Shown here piece by piece: positions 1-8,647 of a DNA stretch of 64,000 nt (position 1 is the first letter of the stretch; each line of letters starts with the position of its first letter). The position numbers and the translations under genes were made by a program. The notes below the pieces were generated by a model. That model saw nothing but the letters and a program-made list of their open reading frames with translations, was not told where the DNA came from and did not search any database. Where the stretch lies: positions 124,001 to 188,000 of the forward strand of contig NZ_BDBS01000029.1 in NCBI RefSeq assembly GCF_001613105.1, in the 5' to 3' direction. Source of the DNA: Nocardia pseudobrasiliensis NBRC 108224 (GTDB lineage Bacteria > Actinomycetota > Actinomycetes > Mycobacteriales > Mycobacteriaceae).

Positions 1-179
1 GAGTAGAGCGCGCCACCGAGAATTACCGCGCCGTATCCGCCGAGCGAGCGGACCTCCCGAGCGGATTTCACCTCCGCCGAGAGGTGCGCCTGGTGCAGCG
101 CGTCGCCGATCCACTGCGCGATCTCGGCGGTGCCGCCGCGCTCCGAACCATAAACCACCAGAACGGTTTCCCGCGTCAT
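1..179 (-). CDS. flavodoxin-domain protein (3' end outside window)
   Basis: The reverse strand reads MTRETVLVVYGSERGGTAEI from an ATG at 179, then an open frame to the window edge. The N-terminal strand followed by YGSERGGTAEIA is the FMN phosphate-binding loop pattern of flavodoxin-like domains (as in menaquinone-dependent protoporphyrinogen oxidase or stand-alone flavodoxins), and VILGGALYS fits the second strand. About 59 residues are visible. The start overlaps the upstream VOC frame by 4 bp (ATGA), so the two were probably co-transcribed. The exact substrate cannot be told from this fragment. Confidence 0.8.
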   Translation of the reverse strand, partial: MTRETVLVVYGSERGGTAEIAQWIGDALHQAHLSAEVKSAREVRSLGGYGAVILGGALY

Positions 180-510
180 GATCGAACCTCCGCAGTCTGC
201 AACAACCCCACGACCGCCCCACCGGGATCGGAGAACAACGCAAACGACATGGTGTCGCTGATCGGCGTCGGCGGTACGACCACCGTGCCGCCGAGCCGTT
301 GAATCTCGGCGAGTTTCGCATCCAGATCCGCTGTCCGCACATACACGGTCACGTAGGGCGGTACACCCTCGCGCGTCTGCATGATGCCACCACCCAGACC
401 TCCATCCACCGCCTCGACCGTGGTGTAGCCGGGTCCGGCATCGCTCATCGTCCACCCGAATGCCTTGCGCGTGTACGTCGTGTGGAATCGCGGATCTCAA
501 AGCGGATCAC
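176..510 (-). pseudogene. VOC (glyoxalase/bleomycin-resistance fold) protein, N-terminus broken by an indel
   Basis: From 448 down the frame reads a clear VOC C-terminal half (GGGIMQTREGVPPYVTVYV, then a second half ending FSDPGGAVVGLLQ). Upstream in the same frame KAFGWTMSDAGPG continues the classic FGW motif, but a TGA closes the frame about 16 codons further up. In the neighbouring frame a GTG at 510 begins VIRFEIRDS, the expected first strand. The two halves join only if a short deletion with a frame change lies near 470-490: about ten residues separate FEI and FGW, against about fifteen usually. Probably inactive; an assembly error is the alternative. Its stop overlaps the flavodoxin start. 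Confidence 0.6.
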
Positions 511-547
511 CGAACGGGAGTCGGAAAGTGTTGTCGGGCTCGGGGCA

Positions 548-649
548 ATGGCGCTGGCTGGGTTGCTGTCCTGGCCGGTGGCCGCAGCGGTCGGTGCCGG
601 AGTCTGGGTGGCTGGTCGCGTCCGTCGCGAAACCACATCGGCCCGGTAG
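548..649 (+). CDS. possible small membrane peptide, 33 aa
   Basis: The ORF MALAGLLSWPVAAAVGAGVW continues into a basic tail (VAGRVRRETTSAR), giving one hydrophobic helix followed by positive charges. This is a typical single-span layout. No convincing ribosome binding site precedes the ATG, and the frame stays open upstream, so this may be the C-terminal remnant of a larger membrane protein. Unrecognised. Confidence 0.3.
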   Translation: MALAGLLSWPVAAAVGAGVWVAGRVRRETTSAR

Positions 650-860
650 CACCTCGGGCCGGCGCGGGGGCCGCGAAGTGCTCGATATCGGAACCGCCGC
701 GCGGTGGCCGCCCAGGCCGGACCACGACCTCGCCCCTATAACCGAGTACCGCTCCCCTCGGCATACGCCCAGCCACCAGCATTCCGGTGTTTGTCATCGG
801 CTCGACTATGGGCACTCAATGCCTCAGCTGGATAGGTCGTGGTGAAACCTGCGTGTCGGT

Positions 861-903
861 GTGGAATTCGAGCACTACATGCCGTGGAATTCGAGCACTA
901 CAT
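861..903. repeat. 23-bp tandem direct repeat, two copies
   Basis: The block GTGGAATTCGAGCACTACAT occurs at 861-880 and again at 884-903, separated by GCC. The second copy encodes the C-terminus of the reverse-strand coiled-coil protein and the first begins just past its TAG stop, so the duplication straddles that 3' end. Confidence 0.85.
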
Positions 904-1327
904 ACAGCATCACCAGCACACCGAGGACGATGACCCCGATGATCACGAGCAGGAATCGGGTCAGGTCGAAGTGGAATAGGGGGCGGTTGGAAGCCGCTCT
1001 CAGCTCAGCGATCAGTTCGACCTCTTCCGCGCGGGCGGTGTCGGCCTGCTGCTCCGCAGCTCTCAGTTCAGCGATGAGTTCGGCCTCTTCCGCGCGGGCG
1101 GTTTCGGCCTGCTGCTCGGCGGCTTTCAGCTCGGCGATGAGTTCGGCCCCTTCCATCGGGGTCCGGTGCTCATCGTGGGCCGATGCTGGTGCATCACCAG
1201 ACGGGTTGTCGTCGGCCCGCGGCGGTTCCCCCGGGTTGTTCACGACTTCAAGGGTACGGAACCCGGGTGCGCCGTGGGCGGTATACAGGCGGAGTGAACC
1301 TCCGCCACCGCTACCGGGGCCCATCAA
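875..1327 (-). CDS. tail-anchored coiled-coil repeat protein
   Basis: A 150-residue ORF with three modules. Residues 1-58 are Gly/Pro-rich and probably disordered. Residues about 59-117 hold three near-identical 21-residue units (AELIAELKAAEQQAETARAEE type), predicted as a heptad-like coiled coil. Residues about 125-148 form one hydrophobic helix (FLLVIIGVIVLGVLVMLYVV) almost at the C-terminus, so the protein is likely tail-anchored with its coiled coil in the cytoplasm. No known family recognised. The Met at about residue 58 (MEGAELIAEL) is an alternative start. Confidence 0.6.
   Translation of the reverse strand: MMGPGSGGGGSLRLYTAHGAPGFRTLEVVNNPGEPPRADDNPSGDAPASAHDEHRTPMEGAELIAELKAAEQQAETARAEEAELIAELRAAEQQADTARAEEVELIAELRAASNRPLFHFDLTRFLLVIIGVIVLGVLVMLYVVLEFHGM
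1008..1165. repeat. 63-bp tandem repeat inside the coiled-coil gene
   Basis: Units start at 1008, 1071 and 1134, an exact 63-bp period; the third is partial. Each begins GCGATSAGTTCG on the plus strand and encodes 21 residues, so the copy number can change without shifting the frame. Confidence 0.85.
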
Positions 1328-1659
1328 TCTACCCGTCTCGCACGTGGCTGCCGCATACCGAATCCAGGACGCCGGACAGACAACTGTTGGGGCCCAACAT
1401 GTTTAGTGCCGACATTCTTATTGTTTGCGTCCAACACCAGGTTGGAGACGGCGGGACACGGTGTCGGATGACGCACGGTCGGATGATCAACCCATTTACG
1501 TTCCCGCAGAGATGTTCCGGTCACGGTGCCCACCGACTCGCGAGGGCGGACACTGAACCACGATCGAGGGACTGGACGACGGCAATCTCGATCCGAACAG
1601 CATCGCGACGAACCTGAATCACACTCTGGGAACGGGGGCAGCGGTCGCGAGAATTGATG
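1328..1659. other. intergenic stretch, nothing recognised
   Basis: Several short ORFs occur on both strands, but none has a ribosome binding site, a recognisable domain or coding-like third-position bias. No clear terminator or operator seen. Confidence 0.4.
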
Positions 1660-2205
1660 TCACGGCTGGTTGGCCGCGATGATGCCGCCGATCAGACCGC
1701 CGACGAGACAACCGACGACGGCACCCACACCGAAGAACCCGATGCCGATAATCACGCCGACCGCACAGCCGATGGCCACACCAGCAATGATGGTCCCGGC
1801 ATCGGCGATATTCTGCAGAGCGACGGTCCCCGGTGTCGGCGCGCTGATGTCGGCCGGATTCGTCGGCCGCACTGTCAGGGTCGTCCCGGCCTGATCAACC
1901 TGCGAGACCATCCTCACCTGGTGTCCGGCCACGTTGTACATCAGCGGCACCGCGCCGACGGACTCACCGGTCGGCGACAGCACCGTTGCCGCCGTCCCGT
2001 CCGGAGAGACCACGAACCGGCCCGATGCCAACGTGGTCGTCACCGCCGATCGATCCCGCGCCAGCGTGGTGGTGTAGGCAACGCCCTGATCCGACCCGTT
2101 CACGGCAGGGGTGGTGACACCCACCTCGCCATGAGCGGTGACCGCGGTGATACCCAGCGCCGCAGCCGAGAGCACTACTGCCGCAGCCCATTTCGCGATT
2201 CCCAT
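1660..2205 (-). CDS. secreted protein with C-terminal glycine-zipper membrane segment (nocardial hypothetical)
   Basis: Residues 1-25 form a Sec signal peptide (AKWAAAVVLSAAALGITAVTA, cleaved after THG or AHG). A mainly beta region of about 100 residues follows (GVAYTTTLARDRSAVTTTLA, SVGAVPLMYNVAGHQVRMVS). The last 40 residues are a long Gly-rich hydrophobic segment (GVAIGCAVGVIIGIGFFGVG) typical of glycine zippers. This layout is common among Nocardia hypothetical exported proteins. Start chosen at the ATG at 2205, because AGGTGA lies 6 nt upstream; a GTG at 2214 is the alternative. Function unknown. Confidence 0.75.
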   Translation of the reverse strand: MGIAKWAAAVVLSAAALGITAVTAHGEVGVTTPAVNGSDQGVAYTTTLARDRSAVTTTLASGRFVVSPDGTAATVLSPTGESVGAVPLMYNVAGHQVRMVSQVDQAGTTLTVRPTNPADISAPTPGTVALQNIADAGTIIAGVAIGCAVGVIIGIGFFGVGAVVGCLVGGLIGGIIAANQP

Positions 2206-2799
2206 GATCTTCACCTGCTATCGAGAAGAGTCGATCCACCCCGCAATCGCGTGCGCTCCCGTGACCGCCTGCGACCACGACGAGGACTCGACCGCCGCGG
2301 CGAATCGAAAATGAAATTACTACCCCTGCCCCGACGGGGATTCGATGATCCGGCGATCAGCGAACCGACACCAGACCATTCTCATACTCCTCTTAATCGC
2401 AAGGAAATCGCAAGCGGCCCTAAGTCCTCGGTTTCCGAGGACCGACGAATCCAGCATCCGACTCCGTCGATTCGATGCCGCACGATCATCCACTTCGCCG
2501 GTCCACAGACCGTGCAGTACGGGATAGGTGACCGACTTCGCACCACCGTGCCCAGGTGGCCTTCGTCCTTTCGATTCAAACTGCGTTATCAACAGCCACG
2601 AACGCTCATGCACAGCAAGCACGACGGTGCCGAAAACAACCTCGAAACCGAACGGATGGTGCATTTTTCGCCTGACGACGATCCCGTGGACCGCAAGAGC
2701 CGCGGCGCTTACTGATCGTCCTTGTCGAACACGCTCGACTGCTTGTCTGGATCCCACGTGGTCGGCAGATTGCGCCCTTGCTCGAGAAATTTTCTTCTT
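2206..2799. other. low-coding intergenic stretch
   Basis: A reverse ORF at 2320-2757 is open but has lower GC and mixed third positions, no recognisable domain and no ribosome binding site, so it is not called. Nothing else recognised. Confidence 0.35.
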
Positions 2800-4824
2800 T
2801 CAGCTCGTACCCGTTTGCGTGTGATCGATCGCATGCCGGGCCTGGACTTGGCGGCCGTTCGTGACGGGGGTCGGCGTGGTTCGGGCACCGCGATGGGGTG
2901 CGACGGTGGCGGCGGGGACAGAACCGGAGCGGTCGGCCGGAACAGCGACGCCCAGCAGCGTGTATACCTCGGTGCCGTCGACGGTTTCGTGTTCCAGCAG
3001 CCGTGTGACCAGTCGCTGTAGCGCGTCGCGGTGGGATTCGATCAGGTCGAGGGCTCGATTTTCGGCTTCGCGCAGCAGCCGCGATACGTCGGCATCGATG
3101 GCTGCCTGGGTGGCTTCGGCGAATGGACGGCTCGTCAGCTCCGCCCCGCCTCCGCCGAGGAACACCGATCCGCCCTGCGGGTAGCCGACCGGACCGAGAC
3201 TGGTGGAAAGACCGAATTCGCGGACCATTTTGGTGGCCAGTTCGGTGGCCTGGGCCAGGTCGTTGGCCGCGCCGGTGGAGCCTTGGTCGAATACGACCCG
3301 TTCGGCGGCGCGGCCGCCGAGGCGCACGGCGAGGGTGTCGGTGAGGTAGTCCTGCCCGTAGAGGTGGCGCTCGACCAGCGGCAGTTGCTCGGTGGTGCCG
3401 AGTGTCTGCCCGGCGGGCAGGATGGTGACCTTGGCGACCGGATCCGCATGTTCGGACAGCGCGGCGACCAGGGCATGCCCGCTCTCATGAACGGCCACAG
3501 CGTATTTCTCCTCCGGGAGCAACACATTCGATCCTTCGCGGCGGCCGAGCAGGATACGGTCACGAGCCGTGTCGAAGTCCGCGGCGCGGATCACCTCGCG
3601 ATCGTCGCGCACGGCGCAGATCGCGGCCTCGTTGGCGAGGTTGGCCAGATCCGCACCCGAGAACCCGGGCGTGCCACGGGCGATGACCTGCATGTCGACA
3701 TCCGGCCCGAGATGTTTGCCGCGGCAGTGCACCGCCAGAATTGATGCGCGTTCGGCCAGCGTCGGCAGCGGAATGGTGACCTGCCGATCGAACCGCCCCG
3801 GGCGCAGCAGCGCCGGGTCGAGCACCTCCGGCCGGTTGGTGGCGGCCAGCACGACGATGCCCACGGCTGGGTCGAAACCGTCCATCTCCGAAAGCAGTTG
3901 GTTGAGGGTCTGTTCGCGCTCGTCGTTGGCCACCATCGATCCCGACCCACCTCGGCGCGATCCGATCGCGTCGATCTCGTCGACGAACACGATCGCCGGG
4001 GCCCGCTTGCGGGCCTCGGCGAACAGGTCACGCACCCGTGCGGCCCCGACACCGACGTACATCTCCACGAAGCTGGAACCGGCCACCGACAGGAACGGAA
4101 CCTCGGCCTGCCCCGCGACCGCCCGCGCGAACAACGTTTTACCGGTCCCGGGCGGTCCGATCATCAACACCCCGCGGGGAGCGACCGCGCCCGCACGGCG
4201 ATACCGCTCCGGCGCCCGCAGAAAATCGACAACCTCGCTGACCTCCGCTTTCGCACCGGAATAGCCGGCGACATCGTCGAACGTGGTCCCCGGCCGCTCG
4301 GTATCGAACACCTTCGCCTTCGACTTGCCCACCCCCATCGCCGTCCCCAACTGGCCCGCGCCACGGCGCCCCATACGCAGCAGCCACCAGAACAGGAACG
4401 CGAACGGGCCGATGATCAACACCCACGACAACACCTGCGACCCCACCGACGTAGTGTTCGCCGGTGGGGTCGCCGCTATGGCCACACCGGCTTTTTCCAT
4501 TCGGTCCAGCAGCGCGGGACCGGCCTGGGCGGGAATCGTGGTGGTGTAGTCGCGCCCGTCGGTCAGGGCGCCCGAAGCCTTGCCGGACGATTCGATCGTG
4601 ATGGTTTTGACCTGATGCGAGTCGACGTCGGACAGGAACTCGCTGTAGCCGAGGCCGACCGAGTTCGGCTTGGACGTCCGCAGTCCGGGCGACCATATCG
4701 ACACAACGAGCACCACGATCAGCATGGCGACCGGAAACAGCCATAACCGCCACGTCAGACGCTGCTGCTGCGGCGGCGGTGTCGGCCGGTCACCCTGCGG
4801 TGGCGGGCTGGCATGTCTGCTCAT
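2800..4824 (-). CDS. ftsH: ATP-dependent zinc metalloprotease FtsH
   Basis: A 674-residue membrane-bound AAA protease that degrades misfolded membrane proteins and regulators. After a Pro-rich cytoplasmic start there is a first membrane helix (about 26-44), an extracytoplasmic domain and a second helix (about 127-146). The AAA module has Walker A GPPGTGKT, the pore motif FVEMYVGVGAARV, Walker B IVFVDEIDA and the second region of homology (RPGRFDRQV). The protease has HESGH (usual HEAGH) plus the third zinc ligand in GAANDL. Start at 4824 follows GGAG; a longer frame to 4848 has no such support. It lies alone with a DevR-like box about 80 bp upstream, so it is probably a dormancy-linked FtsH paralogue rather than the housekeeping copy. 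Confidence 0.95.
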   Translation of the reverse strand: MSRHASPPPQGDRPTPPPQQQRLTWRLWLFPVAMLIVVLVVSIWSPGLRTSKPNSVGLGYSEFLSDVDSHQVKTITIESSGKASGALTDGRDYTTTIPAQAGPALLDRMEKAGVAIAATPPANTTSVGSQVLSWVLIIGPFAFLFWWLLRMGRRGAGQLGTAMGVGKSKAKVFDTERPGTTFDDVAGYSGAKAEVSEVVDFLRAPERYRRAGAVAPRGVLMIGPPGTGKTLFARAVAGQAEVPFLSVAGSSFVEMYVGVGAARVRDLFAEARKRAPAIVFVDEIDAIGSRRGGSGSMVANDEREQTLNQLLSEMDGFDPAVGIVVLAATNRPEVLDPALLRPGRFDRQVTIPLPTLAERASILAVHCRGKHLGPDVDMQVIARGTPGFSGADLANLANEAAICAVRDDREVIRAADFDTARDRILLGRREGSNVLLPEEKYAVAVHESGHALVAALSEHADPVAKVTILPAGQTLGTTEQLPLVERHLYGQDYLTDTLAVRLGGRAAERVVFDQGSTGAANDLAQATELATKMVREFGLSTSLGPVGYPQGGSVFLGGGGAELTSRPFAEATQAAIDADVSRLLREAENRALDLIESHRDALQRLVTRLLEHETVDGTEVYTLLGVAVPADRSGSVPAATVAPHRGARTTPTPVTNGRQVQARHAIDHTQTGTS

Positions 4825-4900
4825 CGTCGTCTCCCGCCGCCTCCCCACTCATGTTCGCTTCCGAATACCCACTGTGTCCCGCTGGTGAAATCCGGGAATA

Positions 4901-4914
4901 GGGACAATCGGTCG
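4901..4914 (-). promoter_or_regulatory. DevR-like box upstream of ftsH
   Basis: Plus strand GGGACAATCGGTCG, about 77 bp before the ftsH start. It has a perfect left half-site and an imperfect right half compared with the mycobacterial GGGAC-N4-GTCCC/GGCCC pattern. The rest of 4825-5113 holds no gene. Confidence 0.45.
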
Positions 4915-5113
4915 CCGCACCGAGGTCGGAAGTCCTCACACGACAGCCCGCGTCGGCGGCAGGCAATCAGCCACCGAGCCCCTGAGGTCCCTGCGGCGAT
5001 TGCCGTCGCCGACGTCACAGACGAAATCCATTTCGATGACCGGTAACCCGGGCACAGCGTCCGTGACGTCGTGGGGAGCGTCAGGCTGCCGTGGGATCTC
5101 CCCATGGCGGTGA

Positions 5114-5785
5114 TCAGTGTGTCGGCCGGGGTACCGGGGCGGGCGGCATCGGTATCAACATGACGGGTACCGACGCGTGGGAGACGGTCTGCCGCACGGT
5201 TTGCGCGCGCCCGGGATGCAATTGCTGCGACCAACCGAGGATGATCATGTCCGCGTGTTCGGCAGCGACGTCCACTACGTGGTTGCCGGGCCGGCCACTG
5301 CGCAGGGTGATCGTCGGACGTGGGCCGGGGAAATGGGGTACGCAGTAGCGGGCACGGAATTCCTCCTCCCACGCCTCGCGGGCGTGCGCCGCCTGATCCC
5401 AGTGCGCGGGCACCGTCTGACGGTCGAAGACGTGCAGCACAACGATTTCGGACCCGGCATCCCGCAGCAGCCGCACGGTCTCAGCGACGGCGTGCGCCGA
5501 TTCGTCGGTGCCGTCCAGCGGTACGAGCACGCGCTTGATCGCCTCCGCTGAATGAGCGTGCTCGGGAACGAGAACCACCGGTTTGTCACAGCCCTGCAGT
5601 ACGGCCCACCCGTCGTCGTCGCCGGCGAGGACACCGAGCGCCACATCGGGGTCGGCGAGGGCGTGCAGATAATCGTCGTCGGACGCCTCGGGCGAGCAGA
5701 CCTCCACCTGCGCCGCGGCGATGTCCGCGAGCGCCCGGGCAACCGCGAGCGCCTGGGGCTCGGGGCGGGTCAGAACCTTGTTCAT
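5114..5785 (-). CDS. universal stress protein (tandem USP-like)
   Basis: A 223-residue protein. The second domain is a standard USP fold: KRVLVPLDGTDESAHAVAET starts the first strand, IVVLHVFDRQ follows, and the C-terminus has VVDVAAEHADMIILGWSQQ and VPVMLIPMP. The usual G-2x-G-9x-G-S/T ATP loop is replaced by GWSQQLHPGRAQTVRQTV, so ATP binding may be altered. The first about 75 residues look like a reduced USP domain (VLVPEH). Start at 5785 follows GGAG. It lies 2 bp after the GH65 stop, so the two are translated from one transcript. Confidence 0.85.
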   Translation of the reverse strand: MNKVLTRPEPQALAVARALADIAAAQVEVCSPEASDDDYLHALADPDVALGVLAGDDDGWAVLQGCDKPVVLVPEHAHSAEAIKRVLVPLDGTDESAHAVAETVRLLRDAGSEIVVLHVFDRQTVPAHWDQAAHAREAWEEEFRARYCVPHFPGPRPTITLRSGRPGNHVVDVAAEHADMIILGWSQQLHPGRAQTVRQTVSHASVPVMLIPMPPAPVPRPTH

Positions 5786-5787
5786 CG

Positions 5788-8016
5788 TCACTCCTTCTCG
5801 ATTGAGGGCCACCAGGATTCGCCGGAGACGACCCTGCGCCGATCGCCGATCGTCACCGGGATCGGGCCGTCGGTGCGAATTCCGATACCGCTATGGGTGA
5901 GGTCGAGGCGGATCCGACGTCCGAGACAGCGGAACGCCAGCCCCAGCTGCGACCATCGGGTGGGTAAGGCGGGCCGCAGCGAGAGCACCCCGCCACGCAC
6001 CCATACCCCGGCGAATCCGATCAACATCGCCTGCCACGCCCCGGCAAGAGCGGCGATGTGTAGTCCGGCGGAGGTCATGGCGGTTCGGTCTTCCAGATCC
6101 AAGCGCAGTGCGACGCGCAGCATCTCGAGTGCGTCGTCGGGTCGGCCCGCTCGAGCCAGCAGGGTGGCCATCACCGCTGGCGACAGCGACGAGCCGTGTG
6201 TGGTGCGTGGTCCGTAGTAGTCCAGATTCACGCCCAGTGATCCGGGTTCCACCTCCTCGGGGACGAGGTGGTGCAGCATCAGCACGTCCGGCTGTTTGAG
6301 CAACTGGGACCCCGCCACACGGTCGCGACCGAGAAGGATGTCCGCCGCCATCGGCGCCGGACCGACCGCGGCGGCGGTCAGTGGCTCGAGCGCGAAGTAA
6401 CCGGTGAACTGCTCATAACGGCCGTCGGGCCGCCGCTGATCCAGGAGGCGGTCAGCCAGCTCGCGCCAGGAGGCGAATTCCTCTGCCTCCATGGGATTTA
6501 CGGGGGTGAGTCGGGCCGCGCGGCGCAGGTTCCAGCGAGCCATGACATTGGTGTAGGCGTTGTCGTTCACCGATTCGTGATATTCGTCCGGACCGATGAC
6601 ATCGTCGATATGGGCGCGGCCGTTGGTATCCAGCCGTACTCGCGAGGCCCAGTAACGGGCGGTATCGGTGAGCAGTTCACGCGCGATGGTCTCGGTGAAA
6701 TCCGGGCCTCCTGTCCATTCGGCGTAATGGCATGCTGCCCAGGCGATATCGGCGGTGATGTGTTCCTCCTTCGCTCCGGTGAGAATGGGAATTTGCGTGC
6801 CGCCGAGGAATCCGCTGTGGGGTGTGACATCGGTGCCGTCCGACGCCGACTCCCACGGAAACCGAGCCCCGCGATACCCCTCGGCACGGGCTCGTTCCCG
6901 CGCGGCGGGCAGGCGGTGCAGCCGGTAGGCCAGCATCGCCGCCGCAGCCTCGGGGTCAATGCTCACCATCGCCGGCAGCACGAAAACATCGGCGTCCCAG
7001 AAGACATGACCCCGGTAACCAGCCCCGGAGATCCCGCGCGCACCGATGGCGGACTCGCCGTGCGCGTCGGCGTTGCATTGCAGCTGAAACAGCGCGAACC
7101 GCACCGCGAGCTCGACCTCGGGGTCGTCAGGCAGGTCGATCCCGACGATTTCCCACCGCCGCGCCCACGCCGCTCGGTGCGCGGCCAGCAGACCATCCAC
7201 ACCGTGCTCCCACGCGTGCCGCAGCTGCCGCAGCGCACGATCACTGCTCATTCCGCCGGGTCGATCGGTCGTGCACACCACGACTCGGTCCAACCGATCG
7301 TTCATGACCCGCTGCACCGCAACAGCGACGATCGCACCCGATGTCGATTCGGTGCGCAGACAGGATGTTTCATCATCGACGCCGGACCACCGCACCGGGA
7401 TGTCCACGGTGCTGACGCCGGGCTCGACGGCGGGACGGCCCAGCGGCGGTCCCGGCCGCAACCGAGCCTGCGCTGCGTGCGCTCGCATTACCATCACTCC
7501 CGGCCGATGAGCGCAGGCGAATCGGAGGCTGTGGTACTCGCCATCCGCGGCGGCCTCGATGCGATGCAATACTCCGGCACGCAAATCCAGGATCCATTCG
7601 GCCGAGCCGGGTGAAGGATCGAGATCCAGTCGGGTCCAGACCGGGCCCTCGAGCTGATGCTGGTCCGGCCCGGTGCCCGCATACACGCCGACGGCCAGCA
7701 CACCGGCAGTGTCCACGCCGGTTTCTTCCGCCACGGCCCGAGTGGCGAAACCCCCCGAACCGATGGTGAACACCGCCGCGTCGGATACGCGGTGGCGCAG
7801 CGGATTCTCGCGGATCGTCCAGCGCAGATCCAACTCGGGGAATTTCAGCGGGCAGGGCACGACAGTGGCGGTCATGTCGGCAGAGGCGGCGGGCACGGCA
7901 GGACGACCCGTCTGCGCCGCCACGACGTCATACTGTGCCGCACCCGGGCCGACTCGGCTTGCCTCGCCGTTCATCTGTACGGCTCCGTTCTGGTCGCGTC
8001 CGCGGGTGTTCGGCAC
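5788..8016 (-). CDS. glycoside hydrolase family 65 protein (disaccharide phosphorylase/hydrolase)
   Basis: A 742-residue protein with the GH65 order: N-terminal beta-sandwich, helical linker, (alpha/alpha)6 barrel (from about residue 310) and C-terminal jelly roll. The general acid Glu sits in IGPDEYHESVNDNAYTN. The later THGSSLSP segment corresponds to the phosphate-binding loop of phosphorylases such as trehalose or kojibiose phosphorylase, so phosphorolysis of an alpha-glucoside is the best guess. Substrate unknown. First gene of a two-gene unit with the USP, which suggests a role in using stored sugar under stress. The start at 8016 is the longest frame; shorter starts are possible (Met at residue 15). 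Confidence 0.88.
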   Translation of the reverse strand: MPNTRGRDQNGAVQMNGEASRVGPGAAQYDVVAAQTGRPAVPAASADMTATVVPCPLKFPELDLRWTIRENPLRHRVSDAAVFTIGSGGFATRAVAEETGVDTAGVLAVGVYAGTGPDQHQLEGPVWTRLDLDPSPGSAEWILDLRAGVLHRIEAAADGEYHSLRFACAHRPGVMVMRAHAAQARLRPGPPLGRPAVEPGVSTVDIPVRWSGVDDETSCLRTESTSGAIVAVAVQRVMNDRLDRVVVCTTDRPGGMSSDRALRQLRHAWEHGVDGLLAAHRAAWARRWEIVGIDLPDDPEVELAVRFALFQLQCNADAHGESAIGARGISGAGYRGHVFWDADVFVLPAMVSIDPEAAAAMLAYRLHRLPAARERARAEGYRGARFPWESASDGTDVTPHSGFLGGTQIPILTGAKEEHITADIAWAACHYAEWTGGPDFTETIARELLTDTARYWASRVRLDTNGRAHIDDVIGPDEYHESVNDNAYTNVMARWNLRRAARLTPVNPMEAEEFASWRELADRLLDQRRPDGRYEQFTGYFALEPLTAAAVGPAPMAADILLGRDRVAGSQLLKQPDVLMLHHLVPEEVEPGSLGVNLDYYGPRTTHGSSLSPAVMATLLARAGRPDDALEMLRVALRLDLEDRTAMTSAGLHIAALAGAWQAMLIGFAGVWVRGGVLSLRPALPTRWSQLGLAFRCLGRRIRLDLTHSGIGIRTDGPIPVTIGDRRRVVSGESWWPSIEKE

Positions 8017-8156
8017 CGATGACGCTCCATTGCAGGATGAAACTTCGAATTAACTGCTCGCGCAACGACTTTCGATTCATCATCGACGTCGCGGCAGAGG
8101 ACTCTCTCCGCTGCTGGTGAATGGCCCTACGGCGACGGCACCGCGAACGCGAGGTG

Positions 8157-8438
8157 TCAGCTGCGGCCGGTGTCGTCTGTGCTGTGTGCCGTCGGCGTGT
8201 GCTGAATGGACGAAAACCGTTCCATGGCGACCTCTTCCTGAGCACGCAGCTCATCAGCGCTCAGCACATAGCTGTCGGAACCAGGAAAGATCAGCGTCCG
8301 ATGTCCGGTGTCGCTCCAATGCACCAGGAATGGCGGCGTCCCGTCCGGGCCGTGGACTTCGTCGATGCGCCCCCGCCGGACCATGTCACCGATGGAACGC
8401 CCCTCCACCACCAGCCAGTCTCCCTGTTTGGCGTGCAT
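8157..8438 (-). CDS. DUF1918 protein (Rv0569/Rv2302-like)
   Basis: A 93-residue protein whose first 60 residues match the DUF1918 pattern: MHAKQGDWLVVEGRSIG, then RRGRIDEVHGPDGTPPFLV and HWSDTGHRTLIFPGSD, an SH3-like barrel. M. tuberculosis Rv0569 is a DosR-regulon member of this family. Start at 8438 has a strong AGGAGG 7 nt upstream; the longer frame to 8564 does not. Role unknown; it is divergent from the 8648 operon across a promoter region with a DevR-like box. Confidence 0.88.
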   Translation of the reverse strand: MHAKQGDWLVVEGRSIGDMVRRGRIDEVHGPDGTPPFLVHWSDTGHRTLIFPGSDSYVLSADELRAQEEVAMERFSSIQHTPTAHSTDDTGRS

Positions 8439-8575
8439 ACCCTGCCTCCTCGTCCGATATGGTGGCACCGAAATCCATCGTGACTCGCATCCGGGTGTGC
8501 CCGGTAGGGCCGTTGGTCTTCGTTCATCGGCTACCCATTCAGCCCAGGCAACGCAGGTGACCACCGCAGCGGGAC

Positions 8576-8622
8576 AGGACGATTGGCGTCACCTGGATGG
8601 ACCACGGACTCTAGACTCGGCT
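8576..8622 (+). promoter_or_regulatory. DevR-type promoter of the 8648 operon
   Basis: A DevR-like box AGGACGATTGGCGT begins at 8576. Exactly 31 bp later GACTCTAGAC begins, giving a candidate -10 TAGACT at 8612-8617 and a start of transcription near 8624, 24 bp before the ATG. The same box/spacing/TAGAC layout with flanking ATGGACCA recurs at 24364-24411. Confidence 0.5.
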
Positions 8623-8647
8623 CCGCCGTCTCCTCACGCTGGAATGC

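Noticed and set aside
1008..1165. CRISPR-like direct repeats
   Set aside because: The repeats are contiguous, in frame and coding for a coiled coil, without spacers; no CRISPR array or cas gene is seen in the window.
2320..2757. Reverse ORF of 145 codons between the secreted protein and ftsH
   Set aside because: No ribosome binding site, no recognisable domain and composition unlike its neighbours.
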